Below are positions 38,614 through 48,464 of a stretch of DNA of 64,000 nucleotides, one piece after another. The translations under genes and the position numbers were made by a program. Source of the stretch: Piscirickettsiaceae bacterium (GTDB lineage Bacteria > Pseudomonadota > Gammaproteobacteria > Nitrosococcales > Methylophagaceae); contig JABSQN010000001.1 of the NCBI GenBank assembly GCA_013215825.1, positions 616,099 through 680,098 of the forward strand, read 5' to 3'. The stretch's first letter is position 1. Each line of letters begins with the position of its first letter. Below the pieces are notes generated by a model that made no database searches, was not told the DNA's origin, and saw only the letters and a program-made list of their open reading frames with translations.

Positions 38614-41600
38614 TGCCATTATCAATGCGTCGCTGCGCGACCGATTTATGGTCTTAATCGCCACCGTGATCATTGTGCTAGTGGGTTTGTTTGCCTATAA
38701 AAACACACCGTTGGATGCGATCCCTGACTTATCAGATGTGCAGGTCATAATCTTTACCAAGTATCCTGGACAGTCTCCCCAAGTAGTCGAAGATCAGGTA
38801 ACGTATCCTTTAACGACGGCTATGCTGGCTGTGCCTAAAACAAAGGTGGTTCGGGGTTATTCCTTCTTTGGTCTTTCCTTCGTGTATATCATTTTTGAAG
38901 ATGATATCGACATGTATTGGGCGCGATCACGAATACTGGAATCTCTTAATTATGTGAGTGGTCGTTTACCTCAGGGCGTAACACCGACGTTAGGGCCTGA
39001 TGCGACGGGGGTTGGTTGGGTGTATGAATATGTACTAGTCGATCGAACTGGCAAGCACGATTTGGCACAATTGCGCTCAATACAGGACTGGTATTTGCGT
39101 TACCCCTTACAGACGGTGGAAGGGGTGGCTGAGGTCGCATCGATGGGTGGCTACGTTAAACAGTACCAAGTGGAGGTCGACCCCAACGCGCTGTTCCGTT
39201 ATAACATCTCGCTGAACAAAATCAAGATGGCCATTAAGATGTCGAATAAGGATGTTGGGGGGCGGCTCATCGAAATGGCAGAAACCGAATATATGGTTCG
39301 GGGTCTAGGCTACATTAAAGGCATCGAGGATCTTAACAGTATTCCGGTCGGTGTTGATGCCGACGGTACACCGATTCGTCTTCAGGATGTTGCCCATGTG
39401 CATATTGGACCAGAATTGCGGCGTGGAGTGATTGAGCTCAACGGTGAGGGCGAAGTTGCCGGTGGCGTAGTGATTATGCGTTTTGGTGAAAATGCGCTGG
39501 CCACCATTCAGGGTGTCAGGGCTAAGTTAGAAGAGTTGAAAAGCGGCTTGCCAGAAGGCGTTGAGATTGTCACGGTGTATGATCGAGGTGACTTGATAGA
39601 GCGTGCGGTCGATAGCCTTAATACGTCGTTAATGCAGGAACTACTGATTGTCAGTCTGGTAGTTATTATGTTCTTGCTACACGCTCGCTCGGCGTTTGTT
39701 GCCATTATTACCTTGCCCTTAGGGATTCTGATGGCCTTTATCGTGATGCGCTTTCAGGGTTTGAATGCCAACATCATGTCTCTGGGTGGCATTGCTATCA
39801 CAATCGGTACCATGGTAGATGGAGCCATTGTAATGGTAGAGAACGCTCACAGCCGATTGGCCGAGGCCAAGGCGGAGAAAGGAAAGGAACTGAGCAATGA
39901 TGAGCATTGGCAGACTATTGGAGAATCCTGTCGCGAGGTAGGACCGGCGTTGTTTTTCTCGCTGATGGTCATTACCGTTTCATTTTTACCAATATTTACT
40001 ATGCAAGCTCAGGAAGGTCGTTTATTTAGCCCGTTAGCTTTTACCGCTACTTATGCGATGGCTGCTTCAGCTATTTTAGCGATCACTCTAGTGCCCGTCA
40101 TGATGGGCTATTTATTGCGCGGGAAAATTATGCCTGAGCATAAGAATCCGGTGAATCGACTCCTGCACGCGTTACACACCCCAGCCTTACGAGTTGCGAT
40201 GCAATGGCGCAGTGTGACTTTGATATTAGCGGTGGGGTTATTGGTGCTCACTTATTATCCTTATTCTAAATTGGGTAGTGAATTTATGCCGCCTTTGGAT
40301 GAGGGGGATATTCTCTATATGCCCACCACGTTTCCCGGTATTTCTATCACCAAAGCCAAGGAGTTATTGCAGCAGACCGATAAAATTCTAGCAACTTTTC
40401 CGGAAGTACATCATGTATTTGGCAAAATTGGTAGGGCGGACACGGCCACCGATGCCGCACCTTTGTCGATGATGGAAACCACGATACGACTGAAATCAAA
40501 AGAGGAATGGCCAGATCCGGAAAAAACAACCCAGGAACTGATGAATGAGATGGACAAGGCCATACAGTTTCCCGGTGTTGCTAATGCCTGGACTATGCCG
40601 ATTAAAACGCGTATTGATATGTTGTCAACCGGTATTAAAACCCCCATTGGCATCAAGGTATCTGGACCAGATCTGAAAGTGTTGCAACAGATATCGCAAG
40701 ACATTGAGCTGGCCATGAAAACACTGCCTGAGACCACCTCTGCGTTTGGTGACAGAACAGTAGGAGGCTACTATTTCGATTTTGATATCGACAGAGAAAG
40801 AGCGGCACGATATGGTCTGACGACTGGCGCGGTGCAGGATATTATCCAAAGTGCTATTGGCGGTATGAATATTACTGAAACGGTTGAAGGACTTGAACGC
40901 TATCCGGTGAACCTGCGTTATCCTCGAGAGCTTCGCAATGATTTGGAAACATTGAAGCGGGTATTGATCCCAACACCGACGGGTGTACAGATTCCGTTAG
41001 CACAGGTAGCAGATTTTAACTACCGACGTGGCCCGCCCGTTATTAAGAGTGAGAATGCGCGTCCTAACGCTTGGATTTATGTGGATATTTCAACCTCGGA
41101 TATTGGTGGTTTCGTGGCCAAGGCTAAACGCGTAATGGAGGAGCAGGTGAATATTCCGGCAGGCTATACCATTACCTGGTCCGGACAGTTTGAATATATG
41201 GAGCGAGCCGCAGAACGATTAAGTATTGTTGCGCCGGCGACACTGCTCATCATTTTTTTGCTGCTGTATTTTAACTTCCGAAATATCACCGAGCCACTGA
41301 TCGTAATGATGGCTATTCCTTTTGGGTTGATTGGAGGGATTTGGCTGGTCTATGCTTATGATTACAATATGTCAGTTGCGGTGGCAGTAGGATTTATAGC
41401 TCTGGCGGGTATGGCAGCAGAAATAGGGGTGCTTGTGTTAAGTTTTATTGATGTGGAAATTAATAAACGAAGGGAGGCCTCCAGTACCGCTTTGTCGGTT
41501 GAAGAAATCAAAACTGCCGTACTGTCAGCCACGTCTAAACGGGTTCGACCGGTAGCAATGACGGCGCTATCTACCATGGCAGGTTTGATACCCATTATGA

Positions 41601-41755
41601 TGAGCAGCTCGACAGGCTCCGATGTTACTCATCGTATTGCCGCACCGATGTTGGGCGGCATGTTGACAGTCACTATCCTCAACCTCTTGGTATTACCCGT
41701 AATTTACAGTTTCATTTTACAGTATCAAGAAAAAAGAAGAGTGGTAGTTGCATAG
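38606..41755 (+). CDS. cusA: Heavy-metal RND efflux pump, CusA-like
   Basis: Proton-driven inner membrane pump of 1049 residues with the HME-RND layout. TM1 leads to TPLDAIPDLSDVQVI, a large periplasmic loop follows, then TM2-6 with GTMVDGAIVMVENAH (the proton-relay Asp in TM4), a second loop (PPLDEGDILYMPTTFPG) and TM8-12 (AEIGVLVLSFIDVEI). DLSDVQVII and the Met-containing cleft suit monovalent Cu/Ag, but Zn/Co/Cd cannot be excluded. It is the third gene of an overlapping cusC-cusB-cusA unit with no cusF or cusRS in the window. Confidence 0.93.
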   Translation: MINAIINASLRDRFMVLIATVIIVLVGLFAYKNTPLDAIPDLSDVQVIIFTKYPGQSPQVVEDQVTYPLTTAMLAVPKTKVVRGYSFFGLSFVYIIFEDDIDMYWARSRILESLNYVSGRLPQGVTPTLGPDATGVGWVYEYVLVDRTGKHDLAQLRSIQDWYLRYPLQTVEGVAEVASMGGYVKQYQVEVDPNALFRYNISLNKIKMAIKMSNKDVGGRLIEMAETEYMVRGLGYIKGIEDLNSIPVGVDADGTPIRLQDVAHVHIGPELRRGVIELNGEGEVAGGVVIMRFGENALATIQGVRAKLEELKSGLPEGVEIVTVYDRGDLIERAVDSLNTSLMQELLIVSLVVIMFLLHARSAFVAIITLPLGILMAFIVMRFQGLNANIMSLGGIAITIGTMVDGAIVMVENAHSRLAEAKAEKGKELSNDEHWQTIGESCREVGPALFFSLMVITVSFLPIFTMQAQEGRLFSPLAFTATYAMAASAILAITLVPVMMGYLLRGKIMPEHKNPVNRLLHALHTPALRVAMQWRSVTLILAVGLLVLTYYPYSKLGSEFMPPLDEGDILYMPTTFPGISITKAKELLQQTDKILATFPEVHHVFGKIGRADTATDAAPLSMMETTIRLKSKEEWPDPEKTTQELMNEMDKAIQFPGVANAWTMPIKTRIDMLSTGIKTPIGIKVSGPDLKVLQQISQDIELAMKTLPETTSAFGDRTVGGYYFDFDIDRERAARYGLTTGAVQDIIQSAIGGMNITETVEGLERYPVNLRYPRELRNDLETLKRVLIPTPTGVQIPLAQVADFNYRRGPPVIKSENARPNAWIYVDISTSDIGGFVAKAKRVMEEQVNIPAGYTITWSGQFEYMERAAERLSIVAPATLLIIFLLLYFNFRNITEPLIVMMAIPFGLIGGIWLVYAYDYNMSVAVAVGFIALAGMAAEIGVLVLSFIDVEINKRREASSTALSVEEIKTAVLSATSKRVRPVAMTALSTMAGLIPIMMSSSTGSDVTHRIAAPMLGGMLTVTILNLLVLPVIYSFILQYQEKRRVVVA

Positions 41756-41796
41756 ATGATGCACTTGTCAGCGGCTATTGAAAGACAAGGGGCAGT

Positions 41797-42306
41797 ATGT
41801 TTTTAGCGATTGTGTTGGCGTTCTGCCTAGTAATAGTGACGTTTATTTTTCATTACCGCGTGTTGCTGTTGCTTGGTTCGTACACGCCAAGACTGAAACT
41901 TCCAAAACAAACACAAGTGCTGTTTATAGTAATGGCTCTGTTTTGTACCCATATAGTGGAGATCGGCTTTTACGCGGTGATTTATAACTGGTCAGTAGTG
42001 GAACTTGAACTGGGTGTGTTCAATGGGGCTCCGGTAGGTGATTTAATGAGCTATTTATATTATTCGGGCGTGATCTACACATCATTAGGCTTGGGCGATA
42101 TTTACCCTGAAGGGCACCTTCGGTTTATGACTGCCATGGAAACACTGAATGGGTTTCTTTTGATAACTTGGTCTGCGTCTTTTACGTTTCTTGCAATGGG
42201 GCATCTCTGGCAATGGGAAAACTGCTGTGATGTTTCAAGTGAAGAAGCTCAAAGTCATAAAGGAAGCCCAAGCGGCTTGATGAATAAAAAAAGTGGGGAG
42301 TTATGA
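41797..42306 (+). CDS. Ion channel protein (two-TM K+-channel-like)
   Basis: A 169-residue membrane protein with four hydrophobic segments and a pore signature YYSGVIYTSLGLGDIYPEG, resembling the TxGxGD selectivity filter and pore helix of Ion_trans_2 channels. The filter is TSLGLGD rather than TVGYGD, so K+ selectivity is uncertain. No RCK/TrkA domain. It begins 41 bases after cusA and may be cotranscribed. Its role with metal efflux is unknown. Confidence 0.8.
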   Translation: MFLAIVLAFCLVIVTFIFHYRVLLLLGSYTPRLKLPKQTQVLFIVMALFCTHIVEIGFYAVIYNWSVVELELGVFNGAPVGDLMSYLYYSGVIYTSLGLGDIYPEGHLRFMTAMETLNGFLLITWSASFTFLAMGHLWQWENCCDVSSEEAQSHKGSPSGLMNKKSGEL

Positions 42307-42502
42307 TGACGTTAAGTATTTGTAAATATTTTATTACAGTCGCTGTTTGGTTGTTATAGGTTGTTTATCGCGAAATTTTAACGTTAATGTCTGACTTTAT
42401 GGTGTGCAGTAATTTATTTCATATGAGGTTGAGAATTATATTGCAACAACTAGTATTCGGTTCCTTCTTGCTCTTCTCTTTAGTTAATATGGGTGTTTTA
42501 TA

Positions 42503-43870
42503 ATGGAAAATAAGACGTATGTTCAGCCTGAATTCTCTCATCGAAATGAAGGTACTTCAGAGCTGGGAGCGTTGGTCGAGAAACTTGCCTTTCTTATTCG
42601 CAGCAGATTGTGGGTACAGATTATTGCTTGTATGGCACTGGGTATTAGTGTGGGGCTTCTCGTTTCACCGGACGGTGCTGCCTTGGTGTCGAAACAGATG
42701 GCTGAACTTATCACCGGATGGCTGGTATTGCCAGGACATATTTTTTTAGCACTCATTCAGATGATCATGTTGCCCCTAGTTGTATCATCAATAGTGCTAG
42801 GAATTGCAGGCACTGAAGATCTGGCGAAATTACGAAAGATAGGGCTTCGAATTGCTCCGTATTTTGTTGGTACCACGATGGTGGCTGTGCTTATTGGTGT
42901 GGCTCTTGTATCGTTAATCGAGCCGGGACAATATGTTGACGCACAACTATTAGCACACGCGCTTGCTAATGGAACATCAAATTCTCCTGAACTAGGCAGT
43001 GTGGCAGATACAGTAACGCTGCATGAGCGTATCGTCGGACTCATCCCAGCTAACCCACTGAGTGCGGCGCTTAATGAAAGCATGCTTCAGCTCGTTGTTT
43101 TCGCGATTCTTATTGGCATTTCTCTTGTGTCAATAAGTCCTAAGCGCGCACAACCGTTGCTTGATCTTTCCCTGTCAGTACAAGAACTCTCAATGAAAAT
43201 CGTTAGCTGGGCGATGGTGATTGCACCACTGGCCGTGCTGGGACTGTTGGCGCAAATCACCATGCAGGTTGGTATTAATGCACTCCTTGGTATGTCAGTT
43301 TATGTGGGAACAGTTTTAATAGGTTTGATAGTATTACTGGCGTTTTATCTCTCAATAGCGTGGGCTGTGGGAGGCATCAAACCGTTAGTTTTTCTTTCTC
43401 AATTAAGAGAAGTTCAATTACTTGCATTTTCGACATCCAGTTCCGCCGCAGTGATGCCTCTTTCTATTAAGACCGCAGAAGAAAAGTTGGATATACAGTC
43501 TTCAATAGCAGACTTTATCGTTCCACTAGGTGCCACTATCAACATGGATGGCACTGCGCTTTATCAAGTGGTTGCGGCGATATTCCTTACTCAGGTGTTT
43601 GGGATTGATCTTTCCTCGGGTGAGCTTCTGTTATTAATCGTAACGACAATAGGCGCATCCATTGGGTCTCCAAGTACACCAGGTGTTGGTATTGTGATAC
43701 TTGCAACAATTCTTACAAGTATTGGTGTGCCTGCAAGTGGAATTGCACTGATCCTTGGCGTTGATCGCATTCTTGATATGTCTAGAACCGCAGTCAACGT
43801 GTCAGGCGATCTCACCGCGTGTATTGTGATGAATAAATGGCTTCCATCAGAAAAGGTAGAGGTCCGCTAG
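42503..43870 (+). CDS. Dicarboxylate/amino acid:cation symporter (GltP/GltT family)
   Basis: Secondary transporter of the DAACS family, 455 residues with about eight TM segments and two re-entrant hairpins. The diagnostic motifs are present: serine-rich FSTSSSAAVMP (HP1), ATINMDGTAL (NMDGT cation site), GASIGSPSTPGVG (HP2) and DRILDMSRTAVNVSGDL (substrate site in TM8). The N-terminal 35 residues are polar and unusual. Substrate may be glutamate, aspartate or a C4-dicarboxylate. It is separate from the cus unit by 196 bases with no terminator seen. Confidence 0.92.
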   Translation: MENKTYVQPEFSHRNEGTSELGALVEKLAFLIRSRLWVQIIACMALGISVGLLVSPDGAALVSKQMAELITGWLVLPGHIFLALIQMIMLPLVVSSIVLGIAGTEDLAKLRKIGLRIAPYFVGTTMVAVLIGVALVSLIEPGQYVDAQLLAHALANGTSNSPELGSVADTVTLHERIVGLIPANPLSAALNESMLQLVVFAILIGISLVSISPKRAQPLLDLSLSVQELSMKIVSWAMVIAPLAVLGLLAQITMQVGINALLGMSVYVGTVLIGLIVLLAFYLSIAWAVGGIKPLVFLSQLREVQLLAFSTSSSAAVMPLSIKTAEEKLDIQSSIADFIVPLGATINMDGTALYQVVAAIFLTQVFGIDLSSGELLLLIVTTIGASIGSPSTPGVGIVILATILTSIGVPASGIALILGVDRILDMSRTAVNVSGDLTACIVMNKWLPSEKVEVR

Positions 43871-43898
43871 ATCTTCCACAAACCAACAGGATAACACC

Positions 43899-44078
43899 AT
43901 GACCTAAGCAGAAACTAGCCAATACCCCACACTTTCCAATAACGCCACCCTGACGTATAACATCGGCTGTGACGACAAAGACAATGTCATCCACTTCCGA
44001 ATCAGGGCAAACACAGGAGGAGGGTTATTCAACGATGAATGGATTACTTTGTCTGACATTTAGGCAGCATTTGAATAG
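43899..44078 (+). pseudogene. Decayed small gene, unknown function
   Basis: From ATG 43899 one frame reads MT, stop, then AETSQYPTLSNNATLTYNIG and on to DNVIHFRIRANTGGG, FNDEWITLSDI, with stops at 43905, 44061 and 44076. The long in-frame protein-like stretch between stops indicates a recently decayed gene rather than random sequence. No family recognised. The remaining region to 44344 shows no gene. Confidence 0.5.
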
Positions 44079-44344
44079 ACTAGAGCTAACAAGCAACTGC
44101 AGCGAATCAATTTACGCTGCGCTTCAATTGCCCGATCAGCTGAGCGTTAAACTTGGGAAACATATCTCCTACTAAATATGAGGAAAAGCACCTAAACTTC
44201 CTAGCTTTGTGTGCTGATTTTGTTGACCGTTACAGCCTAAGAAATTAGGCTTGACCATAGTCACCAATATAATTACGTTAATTAAGCCTCAAAATTAGAA
44301 AATGCTTATATTTCTCATCATTAAAATTAGAGAGTCACAAACTA

Positions 44345-46717
44345 ATGGATAAGATTCAAACAGCATCCCCTGAACAATTAACTAAGCTTCATGCTTATTG
44401 GCGGGCATGTAATTATCTCGCTGCGGGTATGATTTATTTGCAAGATAATGTATTGCTGAAACAGCCTTTACAAGCAGAACATATTAAAAATAGATTATTA
44501 GGCCATTGGGGAGCAAGTCCTGGGCTTAGTTTTACTTATGTGCATATGAATCGGTTAATTAATAAATACGATCTTAATGCTATTTTCATGGCTGGCTCAG
44601 GGCATGGTGCTCCGGGAGTTTTAGCACCTGTTTATTTGGAAGGTGCTTATTCCGAGATTTATCCTAATAAAAGTGAAGATTCACGTGGTTTAAAACAGTT
44701 CTTCAAAGAGTTCTCATTTCCTGGGGGAATTGGTAGTCATTGTACACCTGAAACTCCAGGATCAATTCATGAAGGTGGGGAGCTTGGCTATAGTGTTTCT
44801 CATGCCTTTGGTGCGGCGTTTGATAATCCGGATTTAATTGTCACCGTAATGGTCGGTGATGGTGAGGCTGAAACGGGCCCATTAGCAACATCATGGCATT
44901 CTAATAAGTTTTTAAATCCAATTCGTGATGGAGCTGTTTTACCCGTGCTTCATTTAAATGGTTATAAAATTAATAACCCAACTATTTTGTCACGTATTTC
45001 TCATGAAGAGTTAGAAGGTTTATTTAAAGGTTACGGTTGGAAGCCTTATTTTGTTGAAGGTTCTGAACCAATGGAAATGCATCAGAAAATGGCAGAAGTG
45101 ATGGAGCAATGTGTGCTCGAAATTCGCCAAATTCAACAGCATGCTAGAACAAACAATGATGCTACTCGACCTAGATGGCCAATGATTGTGTTGCGTAGTC
45201 CTAAAGGTTGGACGGGACCTAAAATTGTAGATGGTCATAAGGTGGAAGGATTTTGGCGATCACATCAAGTACCGTTAGCGGGCGTGAAAGAAAATGCTGA
45301 ACATTTACAACAATTAGAAGATTGGTTACATAGTTATAAACCAGAAGAGTTGTTTGATGAACAAGGCAGCTTGATTCCGGAGTTAAAAGAATTAGCGCCT
45401 AAAGGTGCAAGGCGAATGGGATCTAACCCTCATGCCAATGGCGGTTTATTACGCAAATCACTCCGAATGCCTGATTTTAGAGATTACGCTGTTGAAGTGA
45501 CTAAGCCAGGTTATCAACAAGTTGAAAATACGCGACCTTTAGGACAATTTCTTCGTGACATAATGAAGTTTAATTCGACTAGTTTTCGTGTGTTTGGACC
45601 GGATGAAAATAGCTCGAATAAATTAGACGATATTTATGAGGTGAGTAAAAAGTTATGGCTGGCGGATTACTTGCCGGAAGATGCAGATGGCGGTGAGCTG
45701 TCAACGGATGGTCGTGTGATGGAGATGTTGTCTGAACATACCCTAGAAGGTTGGCTTGAAGGCTATTTGTTGACAGGGCGACACGGTTTCTTTTCAACTT
45801 ATGAAGCTTTTGTACATGTCATTGACTCAATGTTTAATCAACATGCTAAATGGTTAGATATTAGTGATGATATTCCATGGCGCGCTCCTATTTCATCACT
45901 CAATTTATTAATTACCTCGACTGTTTGGCGTCAAGACCACAATGGTTTCACTCACCAGGATCCTGGCTTTCTTGATATTGTGGTTAATAAGAGTCCTAAT
46001 GTTTGTCGTATTTATTTGCCACCTGATGTGAATACTTTGTTGTCTGTTGCTGATCACTGTTTACGTAGCACTAATGATATCAATGTCATTGTGGCTGATA
46101 AACAAAAGCATTTCCAATTTTTGGACATGGACGCCGCCATTAAACATTGCACCAAAGGATTGGGTATTTGGGAATGGGCCAGTAATGATCAAGGATCCGA
46201 GCCCGATGTAGTGATGGTGGGTTGTGGTGATGTGCCAACGCAAGAATCATTGGCAGCTATCTGTTTATTACGTGAATACTTCCCTGAATTGAAAATTCGA
46301 TTTATCAATGTGGTTGATTTGTATACATTAACGCCAGAATCAGAACATCCTCATGGTTTGTCCGATTATGATTTTGATAGTTTATTTACCAAAGATAAGC
46401 CGATTATATTTAACTTCCACGGCTATCCATGGTTGATACATCGTTTGGCTTATCGTCGAACTAATCACAAAAATCTACATGTGCGTGGTTATAAAGAAAA
46501 AGGCAATATTAATACACCATTGGAACTTGCTATTCGCAATGAAATTGATCGTTTCAGTTTGGCGATTGATGTGATTAATCGAGTACCTGAACTGCAAGTG
46601 GTGGGCGCTCATGCCAAGCAGGCATTCCGGGATATGCAAATTGAATGCAGTCAATATGCTTATAAACATGGTACAGATAAGCCTGAAGTTGCTAACTGGA
46701 CTTGGCCAACTAAATAA
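44345..46717 (+). CDS. xfp: Phosphoketolase (xylulose-5-phosphate/fructose-6-phosphate)
   Basis: TPP enzyme cleaving xylulose 5-P (and fructose 6-P) with phosphate to acetyl phosphate plus glyceraldehyde 3-P (or erythrose 4-P). The 790-residue length and motifs are typical: [63 protein letters not shown] (TPP/Mg site), [12 protein letters not shown] and [18 protein letters not shown] [14 protein letters not shown]. ackA overlaps by one base, so acetyl phosphate made here is turned into acetate and ATP. This gives a carbon-saving bypass, known in heterofermenters and also in some methylotrophs. Confidence 0.97.
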   Translation: MDKIQTASPEQLTKLHAYWRACNYLAAGMIYLQDNVLLKQPLQAEHIKNRLLGHWGASPGLSFTYVHMNRLINKYDLNAIFMAGSGHGAPGVLAPVYLEGAYSEIYPNKSEDSRGLKQFFKEFSFPGGIGSHCTPETPGSIHEGGELGYSVSHAFGAAFDNPDLIVTVMVGDGEAETGPLATSWHSNKFLNPIRDGAVLPVLHLNGYKINNPTILSRISHEELEGLFKGYGWKPYFVEGSEPMEMHQKMAEVMEQCVLEIRQIQQHARTNNDATRPRWPMIVLRSPKGWTGPKIVDGHKVEGFWRSHQVPLAGVKENAEHLQQLEDWLHSYKPEELFDEQGSLIPELKELAPKGARRMGSNPHANGGLLRKSLRMPDFRDYAVEVTKPGYQQVENTRPLGQFLRDIMKFNSTSFRVFGPDENSSNKLDDIYEVSKKLWLADYLPEDADGGELSTDGRVMEMLSEHTLEGWLEGYLLTGRHGFFSTYEAFVHVIDSMFNQHAKWLDISDDIPWRAPISSLNLLITSTVWRQDHNGFTHQDPGFLDIVVNKSPNVCRIYLPPDVNTLLSVADHCLRSTNDINVIVADKQKHFQFLDMDAAIKHCTKGLGIWEWASNDQGSEPDVVMVGCGDVPTQESLAAICLLREYFPELKIRFINVVDLYTLTPESEHPHGLSDYDFDSLFTKDKPIIFNFHGYPWLIHRLAYRRTNHKNLHVRGYKEKGNINTPLELAIRNEIDRFSLAIDVINRVPELQVVGAHAKQAFRDMQIECSQYAYKHGTDKPEVANWTWPTK

Positions 46718-47916
46718 TGGCATCTCAAACCGTACTTATTATTAATTGTGGTAGCGCAACGGTTAAGTATCAATTGCTTGAACTTCCCAGTGAGAAGGTG
46801 ATTGTCAAAGGTGTATTTGATGGCATAGGGCAACAACAGGCAAGTCACTGTTATTGTTGGCAAGATAAATTAGGCCAAAGTCATGACGAAAAAATAATGA
46901 TGACAATGCTTTCGTATTTAGAATGTTTCAAAGTGATTGCCAATGTATTCAGTAAACATGAACTGGCTAAACCTGATGCCATTGGTCATCGTGTGGTGCA
47001 TGGTGGCGAGTTATTTAATCAGCCGATCTTAATTGATGATTCAGTATTGGCACAAATTGACCAATTATCATTCTTAGCGCCTCTTCATAATCCTGCCAAT
47101 GTGGAAGGCATTAAGGAATGTTTAAATCTATTCCCTGATATTCCTCAAGTGGCTGTATTTGATACCGCATTTCATCAAACTTTAGCTGAACATGTATATC
47201 GTTATCCGGTACCTGAAAAATGGTATTCAGAGTATCACATTCGTAAATATGGATTTCATGGCAGTTCACATCATTATGTGGCTCAGCAAGCGGCTGATTA
47301 TTTGCACACACCATTATCACAGTTGAACTTAATTACACTTCATCTCGGAAATGGTGACAGCATGTCGGCAATCAAACATGGACAATGTATTGATACTTCA
47401 ATGGGTTTTACACCATTAGAAGGATTAATGATGGGCTCACGTAGTGGCGATATTGACCCTGCCATTAGTCTGCATTTACAACAACAGTATGCGATGACGA
47501 CTGAGCAGGTTAGTGATGATCTTAACCATCATTCAGGTTTGTTGGCGATAGCAGGGAGCTATGATATGCGTAAGGTTTTGATTCAACGAGAGCAAGGCGA
47601 TCGTAACAGTCAATTAGCCCTAGATATGTATTGTTATCGGATTAAAAAGTATATCGGTTCTTATATCGCTGTACTGGGTCATGTGGATGCACTCATCTTC
47701 ACAGGGGGCGTTGGAGAAAATGCAGCAAAAATACGGTGGCAGGCTTGTGACCATTTGAATGGTTTAGGTATTGAAATTGATGCTATACGTAATGAGCAGA
47801 TTGCTGATGACATGGTTGAAATTAGTTGTACAGATAGTCGAGTCAAGGTAATGGTGGTTCGAACCAATGAAGAGCTTCAAATAGCTAGAGAAGTGAATTC
47901 TTTTTTAAAGTGTTAA
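46717..47916 (+). CDS. ackA: Acetate kinase
   Basis: Converts acetyl phosphate and ADP to acetate and ATP. The 399 residues have the ASKHA-fold motifs: NCGSATVKYQL at the N-terminus, GHRVVHGG (Arg), FDTAFHQT (catalytic Asp), YGFHGSSHHYV, LHLGNGDSMSAI and FTGGVGENA. E. coli has NAGSSSLKF; NCGSATVKY is a permissible variant. It shares one base with the phosphoketolase stop (TAATG), so expression is coupled. No pta is in the window, so its substrate probably comes from Xfp. Confidence 0.97.
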   Translation: MASQTVLIINCGSATVKYQLLELPSEKVIVKGVFDGIGQQQASHCYCWQDKLGQSHDEKIMMTMLSYLECFKVIANVFSKHELAKPDAIGHRVVHGGELFNQPILIDDSVLAQIDQLSFLAPLHNPANVEGIKECLNLFPDIPQVAVFDTAFHQTLAEHVYRYPVPEKWYSEYHIRKYGFHGSSHHYVAQQAADYLHTPLSQLNLITLHLGNGDSMSAIKHGQCIDTSMGFTPLEGLMMGSRSGDIDPAISLHLQQQYAMTTEQVSDDLNHHSGLLAIAGSYDMRKVLIQREQGDRNSQLALDMYCYRIKKYIGSYIAVLGHVDALIFTGGVGENAAKIRWQACDHLNGLGIEIDAIRNEQIADDMVEISCTDSRVKVMVVRTNEELQIAREVNSFLKC

Positions 47917-48053
47917 TGAGTTGTAATTGCTCAATAAATGTCTCCATAACTCCAGATGACACACAATAAAAACATAAAATTTGCCATTAAAATGAAAGAC
48001 CCAGAAAGAAGTTAGACTATGAGACACCAGTACAAAGATTTAATGCCTGTGTT

Positions 48054-48093
48054 GCATTGACTGGTTGAACCCTCAGCACAAAGTAGACTGCCA
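48054..48093 (+). repeat. Dispersed intergenic repeat, copy C (diverged)
   Basis: Reads GCATTGACTGGTTGAACCC then TCAGCACAAAGTAGACTGCCA, matching copies A and B at most positions of the first half. The rest of 47917-48215 shows no gene. Confidence 0.6.
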
Positions 48094-48215
48094 TACTATA
48101 TTGGAACATACGTTTCAAATTAAGTCGCAATCCAAGTGTCTAACGTACGTAATTCATGTGGCGGCTTACAAGCTTATTAATTCCGGTTGAAAGTTACACT
48201 TGAGTTACACCAATA

Positions 48216-48309
48216 AAAAAGCCTCAGTACTAAAAAGTACTGAGGCTTTCATATATCTGGAGCCGGAGATAAGACTTGAACTTACGACCCTCTGATTACA
48301 AATCAGAAG
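48216..48309 (-). repeat. Displaced tRNA-Thr(TGT) 3' half with terminator; probable attL
   Basis: On the minus strand, CTGATTTGTAATCAG is a complete anticodon stem-loop with TGT. It runs on through a T-arm (GTAAGTTCAAGTCTTAT) to the acceptor strand CTCCGGCTCCA (CCA at 48258-48260). A perfect 14-base-stem terminator follows at 48218-48249. The 5' half of the tRNA is absent; the sequence upstream is the integrase region. This is the expected scar where an element integrated into the tRNA 3' half. The 65 bases 48216-48280 recur at 32063-32127. Confidence 0.82.
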
Positions 48310-48464
48310 TACCTAATTATTTTAAGTGATTATCTATAGTGAATAAACAGTATATTCTCTTTAATAACAAGTTGTTATGTAGATTTCTCCTTGACACTCA
48401 AGATGTCTGCGCTATACTGTAAATTACTAATGAACCTTACCCTGGGCTTACCCCGAGATACCTT

